Shown: positions 7,277 to 15,204 of the stretch, piece after piece
How the letters are laid out: every line of letters begins with the position of its first letter
Position numbering within the stretch: the stretch's first letter is position 1
IMG/VR virus record: IMGVR_UViG_3300013131_001394
Location: 1 to 55,206 of that record
From: a virus
Reading direction: 5' to 3' (one strand)
DNA length: 55,206 nucleotides
Program-made: the position numbers and the translations under genes
The notes under the pieces: generated by a model
Seen by the model: only the letters and a program-made list of their open reading frames with translations
The model's database searches: none
Told to the model about the DNA's origin: nothing

Positions 7277-8339
7277 AATCTTTCTAGTAGACTTAGAAAG
7301 TGTAGAGACCAGATATACAGGACAATGGAAAAGTCATGTTCCCGAAATTCTCAAGACTAAAGGACATGAGGTTCACGTTATCTCTGGTCCTACGGATATT
7401 CCTAGTGCCACTACTCCTGGCGCTTTTCTCAACTTTGGTGGCACTAACATATATAAGTCTAGTCAAGTTGAACAGATGGGCAGATTATTTTGCCAGGGAT
7501 CCGTTAAACCTGGCGACCATTTTATTTTTACTGATGCTTGGCATCCGGGGATCATAAACTTAAAATATATGAGTGAACTATTACAGACGCCTGTAAAAAT
7601 TCACGCATTATGGCATGCCGGATCATATGATCCTCAAGACTTTTTGGGTAGGCTTATTGGAGATGCTCCGTGGGTAAGACACGCTGAGAAAAGTTTCTTT
7701 CACGCTATAGATCATAACTACTTTGCCACTAACTTCCACATTAATATGTTCGGTAAGAACTTGTTAGGCAAAGGCGGATACGATCCATCAGCTAATATAA
7801 CTAACAAAGTTGTAAGATCTGGATGGCCAATGGAATATATGGAGTATACATTATCTCCATATAAGGGTATGAAGAAACGTGACCTAATTTTATTTCCACA
7901 TCGTATAGCACCAGAGAAGCAAGTTGAGATATTTAGAGATTTGGCATTACTACTTCCTCAATATGAGTTTGTAGTATGTCAAGATAACGCACTAACCAAA
8001 CATGAATACCATACCTTACTAGGACAATCTAAAATGGTGTTCTCAGCTAATCTACAGGAAACACTAGGTATTAGTTGTTATGAGGGTGCCCTAGTAAATG
8101 CTATTCCTTTTGTTCCAGACAGGCTAAGTTATACTGAGATGTATTACGAACAGTTCAAATATCCTAGCGAATGGACTCAACACTGGGATTTATATCTTGT
8201 CCATCGTTCAGATATTTGCTATACTATCATTACTATGATGAATAACTACGAGAAACACGTTCATTATATAAGTAAACAAGCACAAGATTTAACTGAACAT
8301 TTTTTTTCCGCTAACCAACTATTCGATAACCTAAACTAG
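7269..8339 (+). CDS. Putative GT-B type glycosyltransferase
   Basis: 356 residues with a two-domain layout like GT-B glycosyltransferases. The N-terminal half starts with a strand (KIFLVDLESVE) and an ILKTKGHEVHVISG segment. The C-terminal half has RDLILFPHRIAPEKQVEIFRDL, the usual start of the donor-binding domain, and an ETLGISCYEGALVNAIPFVP stretch equivalent to the E-x(7)-E sugar-nucleotide motif region. Acceptor unknown: hypermodified DNA, host envelope glycan and virion protein are all possible. It overlaps the preceding gene by 8 nt. Confidence 0.7.
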   Translation: MAKIFLVDLESVETRYTGQWKSHVPEILKTKGHEVHVISGPTDIPSATTPGAFLNFGGTNIYKSSQVEQMGRLFCQGSVKPGDHFIFTDAWHPGIINLKYMSELLQTPVKIHALWHAGSYDPQDFLGRLIGDAPWVRHAEKSFFHAIDHNYFATNFHINMFGKNLLGKGGYDPSANITNKVVRSGWPMEYMEYTLSPYKGMKKRDLILFPHRIAPEKQVEIFRDLALLLPQYEFVVCQDNALTKHEYHTLLGQSKMVFSANLQETLGISCYEGALVNAIPFVPDRLSYTEMYYEQFKYPSEWTQHWDLYLVHRSDICYTIITMMNNYEKHVHYISKQAQDLTEHFFSANQLFDNLN

Positions 8340-8348
8340 GAGTTCACT

Positions 8349-10385
8349 ATGAAACTCAAAACACTTGCAACTTGTATAGCATTGGCCTATGGTTCCCTTC
8401 ATGCACAAGTACAAACTGGAGCATGGCTAACTACTGAATATGATAGAGGTAGAACTTTAAGTTCTATTAATGCTGCAACGGCATATTCCAGAGGATTTAC
8501 CGGTAAAGGTAGCACTATTGCTATTATTGATTCAGGCATTGATTTAAAATCACCAGAATTTCAAAATAGAATTAAGGCTGTATTTGATTTTACCAGTTCC
8601 GGATCTGCTAACGATACATTAGGTCATGGCACCCATGTTGCTGGTATTGCTGCTGCTGCAAAAAATAATATAGGAACTCATGGCGTAGCCTTTAATGCAG
8701 ACTTGCTAATTGCAAAGGTTACCACAAGCGGATTAGTTACAATGGCTACAGCAAACAAAGCTGTCGCTTGGGCTAATAGTTATAATGCAGATGTAGCTAA
8801 TCTAAGTTTAGGCTTTAGCCTTAAGCAATCTACAATTGCAGCTCAGTTAGTAAGCCCAGGTGTTTACAAAACAAATGTAACTAACACAGGAAAATATCTA
8901 GGTGGACTAGACGTTAATAGTTGGAAAACTGCTACTAACGGTGAAATGGTATTAGTTGTTGCCGCAGGTAATGATTCTACACCATGGTCAAGTTCGTTGA
9001 GTCAACTTGCAACTGCTGTTGATGCGAATGGTAACCTAATGTTGGGTGGTAGAGTAATTGTTGCAGGAAACTGGAACAGTCAAGGTGTAAGAAAAACTAC
9101 TACGGTTAATGGTAGACCTGTTTTTACTACTGCATATCAAACAGGTCCTAATAATAATGGTGCTGCCCAACTATGTATGGTAATGGTAGGCACAGTGTGT
9201 CAAGACAAATTTAAGGTTAGTGATTTTTACCTACTCGCACCTGGAACTGGTATAACAAGCACTTATCCTACTACTATTAACAAAAACGGTATGTTGACGT
9301 TAACAGGCACTAGCCAGGCTGCTCCAGCTATATCAGGTGCTGCTGCTATCATTAGAGAAATGTGGCCACAAATGACTGGGTCTAATGTTGTTAAGTTATT
9401 ATTAGTTACAGCAAATAAAAACATAGAAGGTTATAATGTTGTGGCACATGGTCAAGGACTTTTAGATCTTGATAGAGCAACCAGACCGGTAGGTAGTCTA
9501 GGTATTCCTACAACTGGAAGATTGTCAGGGCCACGTAGTCAATCTGTCGATCCTATATTGGTTACAGGTGGTTCCGCTAGCACAGGTGGACTGGGTAGTA
9601 TCGTTGTTTTAGATGACTTTGATAGAGATTTTGGGGTTAAAGGTAAAACATTCACAGCGCACAAGATTAGTAAGGAATTCAACCCTAAACAAGCATTTAT
9701 GCCATATGAATCAAAAAACAACTACAGTCTTTTCAATAACTATAATCAAAGATTACATGCAGAAGCAGCGGATATTTCTTTGGCAGTTTACCAAGACACA
9801 AATTCTGCTTTACAGGTGCCTGGTATGATTGAGATGTCTTATAAGGTAAAAGACTTTAAGTTTACTACAGCACATTTTACTGAACAGGCAACATGGCTTA
9901 ATAACAGCCTGCTAGGTATGAATAGAGAAAGCAATACATTAGTATTCGGCCTAGCCTATGAAAAAGATGTAGGTTCAAATACAAAAACATTCATTAGTGC
10001 CATGCATGGAACCACTAGTATTAAATCGTATAGCGATAAAGTTTCAGGGTTGAATACTGCTTACAGTTATAGTTGGAACGCAGGGCTTGAGCACAGTTTA
10101 AATAAAACAAACTCAATAGGCTTTATGGCATATCAGCCAGTGACTGTTTATAACGCACAGGCCAATGTTAATATGCCTGTAGGACTAGATCAAAACTTTA
10201 ATGTTATTCAAGGTACTAGAGCGAATCTAGCGGCAGATGTTAAAGAAACAAGGCTAGGGCTTTATTATAAACTTAGCGAAAAGTACACACAAGCAAGTGC
10301 ATTTATTGAAACAAGGCAAAATTACAGAGGACAAGATGGCATTAGAGACCACGCAGCAGGACTACAATTTACCCGTCAATTTTGA
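8349..10385 (+). CDS. Secreted subtilisin-like (S8) protease with probable C-terminal beta-barrel (autotransporter-like)
   Basis: 678 residues. The N-terminus is a Sec signal peptide (Lys2, Lys4, hydrophobic core, likely cut after SLHA, residue 19). The subtilase domain has the full triad: Asp61 in AIIDSGID, His93 in GHGTHVAG and Ser322 in GTSQAAP; an AAGND oxyanion segment is also present. From about residue 450 the sequence changes to alternating hydrophobic/polar strands with many Tyr, Phe and Ser. It ends in AAGLQFTRQF, with the terminal Phe expected of an outer-membrane barrel. This is the architecture of subtilase autotransporters such as SphB1. TAGGAG precedes the ATG. Such a protein is unusual in a phage. 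Surface display on the infected cell is inferred; host origin of the gene is likely but untested. Confidence 0.88.
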   Translation: MKLKTLATCIALAYGSLHAQVQTGAWLTTEYDRGRTLSSINAATAYSRGFTGKGSTIAIIDSGIDLKSPEFQNRIKAVFDFTSSGSANDTLGHGTHVAGIAAAAKNNIGTHGVAFNADLLIAKVTTSGLVTMATANKAVAWANSYNADVANLSLGFSLKQSTIAAQLVSPGVYKTNVTNTGKYLGGLDVNSWKTATNGEMVLVVAAGNDSTPWSSSLSQLATAVDANGNLMLGGRVIVAGNWNSQGVRKTTTVNGRPVFTTAYQTGPNNNGAAQLCMVMVGTVCQDKFKVSDFYLLAPGTGITSTYPTTINKNGMLTLTGTSQAAPAISGAAAIIREMWPQMTGSNVVKLLLVTANKNIEGYNVVAHGQGLLDLDRATRPVGSLGIPTTGRLSGPRSQSVDPILVTGGSASTGGLGSIVVLDDFDRDFGVKGKTFTAHKISKEFNPKQAFMPYESKNNYSLFNNYNQRLHAEAADISLAVYQDTNSALQVPGMIEMSYKVKDFKFTTAHFTEQATWLNNSLLGMNRESNTLVFGLAYEKDVGSNTKTFISAMHGTTSIKSYSDKVSGLNTAYSYSWNAGLEHSLNKTNSIGFMAYQPVTVYNAQANVNMPVGLDQNFNVIQGTRANLAADVKETRLGLYYKLSEKYTQASAFIETRQNYRGQDGIRDHAAGLQFTRQF

Positions 10386-10614
10386 TTATGATACAGAATG
10401 GCCCATGTCAGATTATTATGATGACGGTCCTATTACCATCGATGATCCTATTGTAGAATATAAAACTTTTGAACAGGTAAGTTGGTGGAAACTTAAACAA
10501 ATGTTAGAACGGTGGCCTGCTATGCATAAAAGTTGGCAGGCATTTATTATTGACTATAATGTATGCTTGGCTACCTTAAGAGCCGAGGAACAACACGATG
10601 ACATCCCTTTCTAA
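10336..10614 (+). CDS. Small acidic hypothetical protein
   Basis: 92 residues from the ATG at 10336, preferred because AGAGGA lies just upstream; an earlier ATG at 10297 has no such site. The N-terminal half is acidic and Tyr/Asp-rich (DYDTEWPMSDYYDDGP), followed by a helix with Trp (WWKLKQMLERWPAMHKSWQA). No family recognised. It overlaps the protease by 50 nt and the cupin gene by 17 nt, so it is translated in the same unit. Confidence 0.65.
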   Translation: MALETTQQDYNLPVNFDYDTEWPMSDYYDDGPITIDDPIVEYKTFEQVSWWKLKQMLERWPAMHKSWQAFIIDYNVCLATLRAEEQHDDIPF

Positions 10615-11071
10615 ATTTTTTCTTAACACTCTAGAACGCATGGGTAGGAAACGTATTGTTCTAGATAGAGAAAGTTCAGAACCTTATCTAGAACGTTATT
10701 ATGTCTTTTTAAAAGATAGAGATACATTTCCTTTTAATATCTTCATTCATAAATTTTTAAAATCAGATCCAGATGATGTCCACGATCATCCCTGGTCTTA
10801 TGCTACACTTATTCTCAAAGGCGGATACTGGGAATTCGTTCCTGTATTCAACGAACAAGGAGAAAAAGTTGCAGAAACAAAACATTGGCGGGCACCTGGT
10901 CATTTTCGTATTAGTCCTGCTACTAGTTTTCATCGTATCGAACTAGAGCCTAACGTAGACTGCTGGACTATGTTTATGCCAGGACCTAAGCGTAAGGAGT
11001 GGGGCTTCCTTGTAAATAACGAGTGGATTCATAACGAACAATACTTAGAGGAGAGACGAAATGCCGCGTAA
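10598..11071 (+). CDS. Cupin-fold protein
   Basis: 157 residues. The DDVHDHPWSYATLILKGGYW stretch is a cupin motif 1 with metal-binding His residues (HDHPW), and FRISPATSFHRIEL supplies the second-motif His. This places it among small single-domain cupins. The reaction cannot be told from sequence: cysteine dioxygenase-like, sugar-isomerase-like or binding roles all use this fold. It ends in GPKRKEWGFL, a tail I associate with phage-borne cupins. It overlaps the next gene by 11 nt. Confidence 0.72.
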   Translation: MTSLSKFFLNTLERMGRKRIVLDRESSEPYLERYYVFLKDRDTFPFNIFIHKFLKSDPDDVHDHPWSYATLILKGGYWEFVPVFNEQGEKVAETKHWRAPGHFRISPATSFHRIELEPNVDCWTMFMPGPKRKEWGFLVNNEWIHNEQYLEERRNAA

Positions 11072-11321
11072 GAAAAAAGAGGTTGTAGTAGAAACAGAGA
11101 AGAAATATTTCGTAGACGGACATAATGATGTTCAGGAATATTACGAGCCTGTTAAGCAATTTGAAATAAATTGGGAAAAGATTGCTGCTGATGTTAAAGA
11201 AGCAGCAAAAATGGTAGAAGCAAAGTATGAACAGGATGAAGGTCCGTTGACTGATAGTCAAATTGCTCAAATCAAATACTCAGCACCTAAACCTAAAAAG
11301 ACTAAAAAAACTAAAAAATGA
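11061..11321 (+). CDS. Lysine-rich small protein
   Basis: 86 residues with basic ends (MPRKKKEVV and PKPKKTKKTKK) and an acidic helical centre (KIAADVKEAAKMVEAKYEQDEG). GAGGAGAG precedes the ATG. No family recognised; the Lys-rich C-terminus suggests nucleic-acid or host-protein binding, which is inference from composition. It lies between cupin and HIT genes. Confidence 0.65.
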   Translation: MPRKKKEVVVETEKKYFVDGHNDVQEYYEPVKQFEINWEKIAADVKEAAKMVEAKYEQDEGPLTDSQIAQIKYSAPKPKKTKKTKK

Positions 11322-11330
11322 GAATTTAAG

Positions 11331-11732
11331 ATGCACATGTCAAGTAACAAAATTTTTGACGGCCCTGATGAGTTGGAAGATTCACATCCGCCGTGGACAG
11401 GAATATATCGTGAAGACTTTCATGTTATAGTTTATAGAGACAAATACCCTGTAACAGAAGGACATTTACTGTTTGTTCCTAAGTATAACTCAATCAGTAT
11501 TTTAAATCAAGCATTTGAAGATGCTGTCAGATACGGTAAAAAGCAAGTTAAAGACGGCAATTGGGATGGATTCAACATAGGACTAAACTACGGAGAAGTC
11601 GCTGGTCAAACTGTAAATTGGCCTCACATACACCTTATTCCAAGACGCAAAGGTGATGTAGACGATCCTATAGGTGGCGTACGTAATATTATCCCAGGTA
11701 AAGGTAATTATAAAAAAACTAATCAAACTTAG
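11331..11732 (+). CDS. HIT-family nucleotide hydrolase/transferase
   Basis: 133 residues. The C-terminal part has the HIT signature context QTVNWPHIHLIPRR followed by GDVDDP and GGVRNIIPGK, as in HIT proteins related to Ap4A hydrolases. The catalytic HxHxH triad reads W-P-H-I-H: the first His is Trp while the last two, including the nucleophile position, are kept. The N-terminal FHVIVYRDKYPVTEGHLLFVP stretch is also typical. Starts at 11331 or 11337 are possible. The 3' end overlaps the convergent radical SAM gene by 14 nt. Probable substrate is a dinucleoside polyphosphate or nucleotidyl conjugate. Confidence 0.8.
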   Translation: MHMSSNKIFDGPDELEDSHPPWTGIYREDFHVIVYRDKYPVTEGHLLFVPKYNSISILNQAFEDAVRYGKKQVKDGNWDGFNIGLNYGEVAGQTVNWPHIHLIPRRKGDVDDPIGGVRNIIPGKGNYKKTNQT

Positions 11733-11734
11733 TT
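11711..11734 (-). terminator. Weak possible terminator for the radical SAM gene
   Basis: On the minus strand a 6-bp AT-rich stem AACTAA/TTAGTT (11729-11734 with 11717-11722, loop of 6) is followed by a run of Ts and then an A (to 11711). It overlaps both convergent stop codons. The stem is weak, so termination efficiency is doubtful. Confidence 0.3.
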
Positions 11735-12618
11735 ATTGCCTGATCTCCTTCATTGCTACAGACTATCATACCGCATTTATGGGGAGTATTAGGCGGATGC
11801 CATCCATCATGCCATATATTTCCTAATGATCTATTGTTACAAGTAGCACCAGATACCCAACCTTGATGTCCTATGTACAAGGTTTCAATTCCCATATTGC
11901 ACATCTTACCTGTATAACTAGGATTGCTATTCAACATATCTTGATATCTACCATGCCATGTTGTTTCTTCAAAATATTCTTTTTCAGACACTAGAGTTTT
12001 TTCTCTAGGCGGAGGACTATTTTTTAACCAAGGCTTAGGTTCTTCCATTAAAGTTAATTGTTCATTGGTATATGAAACAAACAACCCAGCACTTGTATCA
12101 GCATTTATGTATAATGCCTGCTTATTAACCCATATACCGTGACGTTCTTCAAAATCGCTTATTCGTTTTATATCTTGATCAAACCTAGAAGGATGTACAG
12201 GTGCATTTAGGTATATAGGCTTGTCATTTTTAACAAATAACTGAACTATATAATCCATTAGAGATTCATTTTGCCAGTAATGATAGGTTAAATGTATGCT
12301 ATCAACATTAGGTTCGATAGCCCACCAGTCCATCCATAATTTACCACCGTTAGTATGCAAAGTTAATTTGTTTTTATCTGCCTTACATGATTTTAAGATG
12401 GTAACAATATCATTTAAATCTAAAGGTTCACCGCCATCAATTGTCCATTCTATAGTTCTACCTAGGTCTAAATAATTGTTTACTATCAAATCGGCTATTC
12501 TAATATATTCTTTAGTTTCAGGAGGTTCACCACCGCCTCTAAACTTTGTAGGACAATAATCACATTGATAGGAACAATAATCATTCAAGGCCCAGGTTAT
12601 TCTAGTTATATTGTTCAT
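11719..12618 (-). CDS. Radical SAM enzyme with C-terminal Cys cluster (SPASM/twitch-like)
   Basis: 299 residues. The N-terminus has the radical SAM cluster motif Cys15-x3-Cys19-x2-Cys22, then an IDGGEPLDL segment equivalent to the GGEP SAM-binding motif and an HTNGG strand. The C-terminal third has further cysteines (KMCNMGIETLYIG, then GATCNNRSLGNIW, then HKCGMIVCS) in the pattern of a SPASM/twitch auxiliary Fe-S cluster. Such enzymes often modify peptides or small molecules; no peptide substrate gene is evident next to it. It is the only sizeable minus-strand gene in this plus-strand region and is divergent from queE. Confidence 0.85.
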   Translation of the reverse strand: MNNITRITWALNDYCSYQCDYCPTKFRGGGEPPETKEYIRIADLIVNNYLDLGRTIEWTIDGGEPLDLNDIVTILKSCKADKNKLTLHTNGGKLWMDWWAIEPNVDSIHLTYHYWQNESLMDYIVQLFVKNDKPIYLNAPVHPSRFDQDIKRISDFEERHGIWVNKQALYINADTSAGLFVSYTNEQLTLMEEPKPWLKNSPPPREKTLVSEKEYFEETTWHGRYQDMLNSNPSYTGKMCNMGIETLYIGHQGWVSGATCNNRSLGNIWHDGWHPPNTPHKCGMIVCSNEGDQAITKFD

Positions 12619-12624
12619 ATTGTG

Positions 12625-12652
12625 TTGACAAACCTAAATAATAATGTATAAT
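12625..12652 (+). promoter_or_regulatory. Consensus sigma-70 promoter for queE
   Basis: TTGACA (12625-12630), 16-bp spacer, TATAAT (12647-12652), both hexamers perfect. Predicted start near 12659, leaving a 14-nt leader with GAGGT before the queE ATG. Confidence 0.87.
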
Positions 12653-12672
12653 TACTTATCACGAGGTCATTT

Positions 12673-13521
12673 ATGAGTAAACTTAAAGTATCAGAATTGT
12701 TTTACAGTGTGCAGGGCGAAGGTCGCTATATGGGCGTTCCCAGCATCTTCCTTCGCGTGTTCGGTTGTAATTTTACCTGCGATGGTTTTGGAATGCCTAG
12801 AGGAGAAAAAACTAATGAACGAAACATTATTGCAGATCGTATTGGAGAGTTTAAGCAGTATAAAGATTTACCACTTGTTCATTCCGGTTGCGATTCTTAC
12901 GCTAGTTGGGATCCTAGGTTCAAAGACTTTTCACCAGTATTGGAAACAGACTCAATTGCGAAAACAATTAGTGAACTTCTTCCAAAGAAAGAGTGGGACA
13001 GGGAACACCTAGTTATTACAGGCGGTGAACCTTTGTTAGGTTGGCAACGCAGTTATCCAGATCTACTGGAACACGAAAAAATGAAGGGTTTGAAAGAAAT
13101 CACTTTCGAAACCAACGGCACTCAGAAATTGAGTAAAGAATTCAAACATTATTTAGGTGAGTGGACTGCTACTAATTGGGATAGAGAGATTACCTTTAGT
13201 GTTAGTGCTAAATTACCTAGTTCAGGTGAAGCATGGGAAGAGGCTATTCAACCCGACGTAGTATGCGAATATGAACAAGTCGGTTGGACATATCTTAAAC
13301 TAGTTGTAGCCACAGAGCAGGATATAGAAGATGCACTACGGGCTATAGAAGAATATAGATCAGCAGGCTTTAAAGGTGAAGTATACTTGATGCCGGTAGG
13401 TGGTGTAGAGAGTGTTTATAGTTTAAATAATAAGAATGTAGCATTAGCCTGTATGAAGCATGGGCTAAGATATAGTGATAGGCTTCAGGTGCCGCTCTTT
13501 AAGAACGCTTGGAATACATAA
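12673..13521 (+). CDS. queE: QueE-like 7-carboxy-7-deazaguanine synthase (radical SAM)
   Basis: 282 residues. QueE converts 6-carboxytetrahydropterin to 7-carboxy-7-deazaguanine, the first deazapurine of the queuosine/archaeosine and DNA 7-deazaguanine pathways. The start SELFYSVQGEGRYMGVPSIF is characteristic, and VITGGEPLLGW is the SAM-binding GGEP motif. The cluster loop is unusual: Cys32-x3-Cys36 is followed by 36 residues (including PRGEKTNE) before Cys73 in GCDSYASW, whereas canonical QueE has CxxxCxxC with CDTxYAW directly after. I recognise this form from T4-like cyanophages. It would supply precursor for the DpdA homologue at 2278. QueC, QueD proper and FolE are not seen in the window. 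Confidence 0.88.
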   Translation: MSKLKVSELFYSVQGEGRYMGVPSIFLRVFGCNFTCDGFGMPRGEKTNERNIIADRIGEFKQYKDLPLVHSGCDSYASWDPRFKDFSPVLETDSIAKTISELLPKKEWDREHLVITGGEPLLGWQRSYPDLLEHEKMKGLKEITFETNGTQKLSKEFKHYLGEWTATNWDREITFSVSAKLPSSGEAWEEAIQPDVVCEYEQVGWTYLKLVVATEQDIEDALRAIEEYRSAGFKGEVYLMPVGGVESVYSLNNKNVALACMKHGLRYSDRLQVPLFKNAWNT

Positions 13522-13528
13522 TAAAGTT

Positions 13529-13571
13529 CCCCATTTATTTTAAAAACCATAAATATTTGAAATGAATGGGG
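13529..13571 (+). promoter_or_regulatory. Late promoter inside a 16-bp RBS-occluding hairpin
   Basis: A 16-bp stem (13529-13544 with 13556-13571, two G-T pairs) closes an 11-nt loop whose last eight bases are CATAAATA (13548-13555), a T4-type late promoter octamer. The right arm ends in GGGG (13568-13571), the only Shine-Dalgarno-like site, 7 nt before the ATG at 13579. By T4 spacing late transcription would start near 13561, within the right arm, so late mRNA lacks the left arm and the site is free. Read-through mRNA from queE would fold and hide it. Confidence 0.8.
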
Positions 13572-13578
13572 CACTAAT

Positions 13579-14337
13579 ATGACAAATCCTATAAACAAAT
13601 ATTCCGAAGAAGTATTCAAAAATAAAGTAAAAGAAAAAATATCTTCTATTTTAGATATTACAGAATATAAAGGTGTTGACTACAAACTTAAAGTGCATTG
13701 TATCCACGGTATAAATGAAAGAAGAGGTTGGAGTGTTTTAAATGGTAAACATTGCTGTCGCAAGGGCTATTACGAAAGCGGCAATATGTGGAAATCAAAT
13801 ACAAATACCATTGAAGATGCTAAACAAAGAACTTTAAAACATCGTCCTAATACTGATGTATCAAATGTATATTTTAAATGGGACGGCAAATATAAAAGAT
13901 TATACGGTATTAAATGCACTATACATAATATTGAATATTCAAGTTTATTAGGAAGTAAAGTGGGCCAGTGCCCTGAATGCTTTAAAGAAGATAATAGAGC
14001 AAAACTCAGGACAGCGGCACCTAAAGCATGGGCAAGTCAATCAACAGGAAGTTTTGTAAGCAAAAAAGAAACTAAATGGTTAGATGAATTAAACATTAAG
14101 GATAGACAAGTGTGGCTTGAGGATGTAAAATACAAAGTAGATGGATACGACTCTGAAACCAACACTGTATATCTTTATCACGGAAAATTCTGGCACGGAT
14201 GTCCTAAAACATTTGATCCAGAAATGATACATCCGATTATAAAAATTCCTATGAAAGATTTATACGAAAAAACAATGTATTACGAAAATAAATTAAAACA
14301 TGCAGGTTATAACTTAGTAGTAAAGTGGGGCACCTAA
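13579..14337 (+). CDS. Zinc-ribbon/Vsr-like (PD-(D/E)XK-type) endonuclease, probably homing
   Basis: 252 residues. Two N-terminal Cys/His clusters (HCIHG ... GKHCC; and KCTIHN ... GQCPEC) look like zinc ribbons for DNA recognition. The C-terminal domain has VDGYDSETNTVYLYHGKFWH and a YEKTMYYENKLKHAGYNLVV helix and strand, as in Vsr-like nucleases of phage homing endonucleases. The position usually filled by the Glu of YEFHG is Leu here (YLYHG), so the exact metal-binding set is uncertain. It is free-standing, with no intron seen. Expression from a late promoter within an RBS-sequestering hairpin matches several T4 homing endonuclease genes. Confidence 0.75.
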   Translation: MTNPINKYSEEVFKNKVKEKISSILDITEYKGVDYKLKVHCIHGINERRGWSVLNGKHCCRKGYYESGNMWKSNTNTIEDAKQRTLKHRPNTDVSNVYFKWDGKYKRLYGIKCTIHNIEYSSLLGSKVGQCPECFKEDNRAKLRTAAPKAWASQSTGSFVSKKETKWLDELNIKDRQVWLEDVKYKVDGYDSETNTVYLYHGKFWHGCPKTFDPEMIHPIIKIPMKDLYEKTMYYENKLKHAGYNLVVKWGT

Positions 14338-14589
14338 ATGCGGCCTTTGCCGGCTCCTGAAACCTTAAACATATATCTGCTAGTAAATCAGAATGGTATG
14401 AAGTTTAGTCCAATTCAAGGTTCGACTAGCGGAAACCAGTATATAGGACTCGGATTTTATCTATCTAGGCAAGAAGCAGAGCATCAAAGAACATTAGAAT
14501 ATCTCAAATACAAAGATACAGGTGATTATAATAGGTTCCATATCTTTGAATTAGAAATTCCTAACCCGGCATATATAAATGAAAAGTAA
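14338..14589 (+). CDS. Small conserved hypothetical protein
   Basis: 83 residues starting immediately after the preceding stop (TAA-ATG). It reads like a compact alpha/beta domain (NIYLLVNQNG, then GLGFYLSRQEAEHQRTLEYL, then FHIFELEIPNP). No family recognised. It overlaps the 2OG oxygenase gene by 11 nt, so the pair is likely translated together. Confidence 0.65.
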   Translation: MRPLPAPETLNIYLLVNQNGMKFSPIQGSTSGNQYIGLGFYLSRQEAEHQRTLEYLKYKDTGDYNRFHIFELEIPNPAYINEK

Positions 14590-15196
14590 TTCTTCGGTAA
14601 TAGGATTATTTCCCATTCCTTTAGGCATATATAATATAAACAGATTATTTTATACTGAAGAGAATTCTTTTAAAGAACAGTGTTTTAAAACTAGAAGATT
14701 TATAGGAACGAATAGTATTAGTAATAATACATATATTCTAAATTCTAAAGAAATGATAGGAATAAAAACATTTATAGAAACTAGTATAAATCAATTTTTA
14801 GAAGAAAGCGATCCATTTCCTGACCACACATCGTTGTATATAACACAATCATGGTTTACATTTACCGAAAAAGACCAGCACCATCATATTCATAACCACC
14901 CCAATAGCTATATTAGCGGAGTTCTTTATTTTGATGTTGATTATCCAAAAGATAAAATATTTTTTAAAAATCCAAGAATACGCGATATGATGATAGAAAA
15001 AAATAATTACACACCGTTTAACAGTGAGGAATGGTCAATACCTATTCGTGCAGGGAGTTTACTATTGTTTCCGTCTTATATAGAACACTTTGTAAAAAAC
15101 TATCCCGGCGATAAACCACGGATAAGTTTAGCCTTTAACACATTTGTAAAAGGACAGTTAGGATCAGAACATACACTAACAAAAGTAAAATTATAA
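14579..15196 (+). CDS. Putative 2OG-Fe(II) oxygenase
   Basis: 205 residues. The segment HHIHNHPNSYISGVLYF matches the iron-binding HxH/N-P-N-S-x-x-S-G motif of the TIGR02466-type 2-oxoglutarate/Fe(II) oxygenases common in marine T4-like phages. GSLLLFPSYIEHFV supplies the distal His, and PRISLAFN the Arg expected to bind 2-oxoglutarate. The start lies inside the preceding gene. Substrate unknown (nucleobase, protein or metabolite hydroxylation are all possible). Confidence 0.8.
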   Translation: MKSNSSVIGLFPIPLGIYNINRLFYTEENSFKEQCFKTRRFIGTNSISNNTYILNSKEMIGIKTFIETSINQFLEESDPFPDHTSLYITQSWFTFTEKDQHHHIHNHPNSYISGVLYFDVDYPKDKIFFKNPRIRDMMIEKNNYTPFNSEEWSIPIRAGSLLLFPSYIEHFVKNYPGDKPRISLAFNTFVKGQLGSEHTLTKVKL

Positions 15197-15204
15197 GGAT
15201 AACG

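Noticed and set aside
10297-10335. Upstream ATG for the 92-residue protein
   Set aside because: No Shine-Dalgarno; the ATG at 10336 has AGAGGA in good position.
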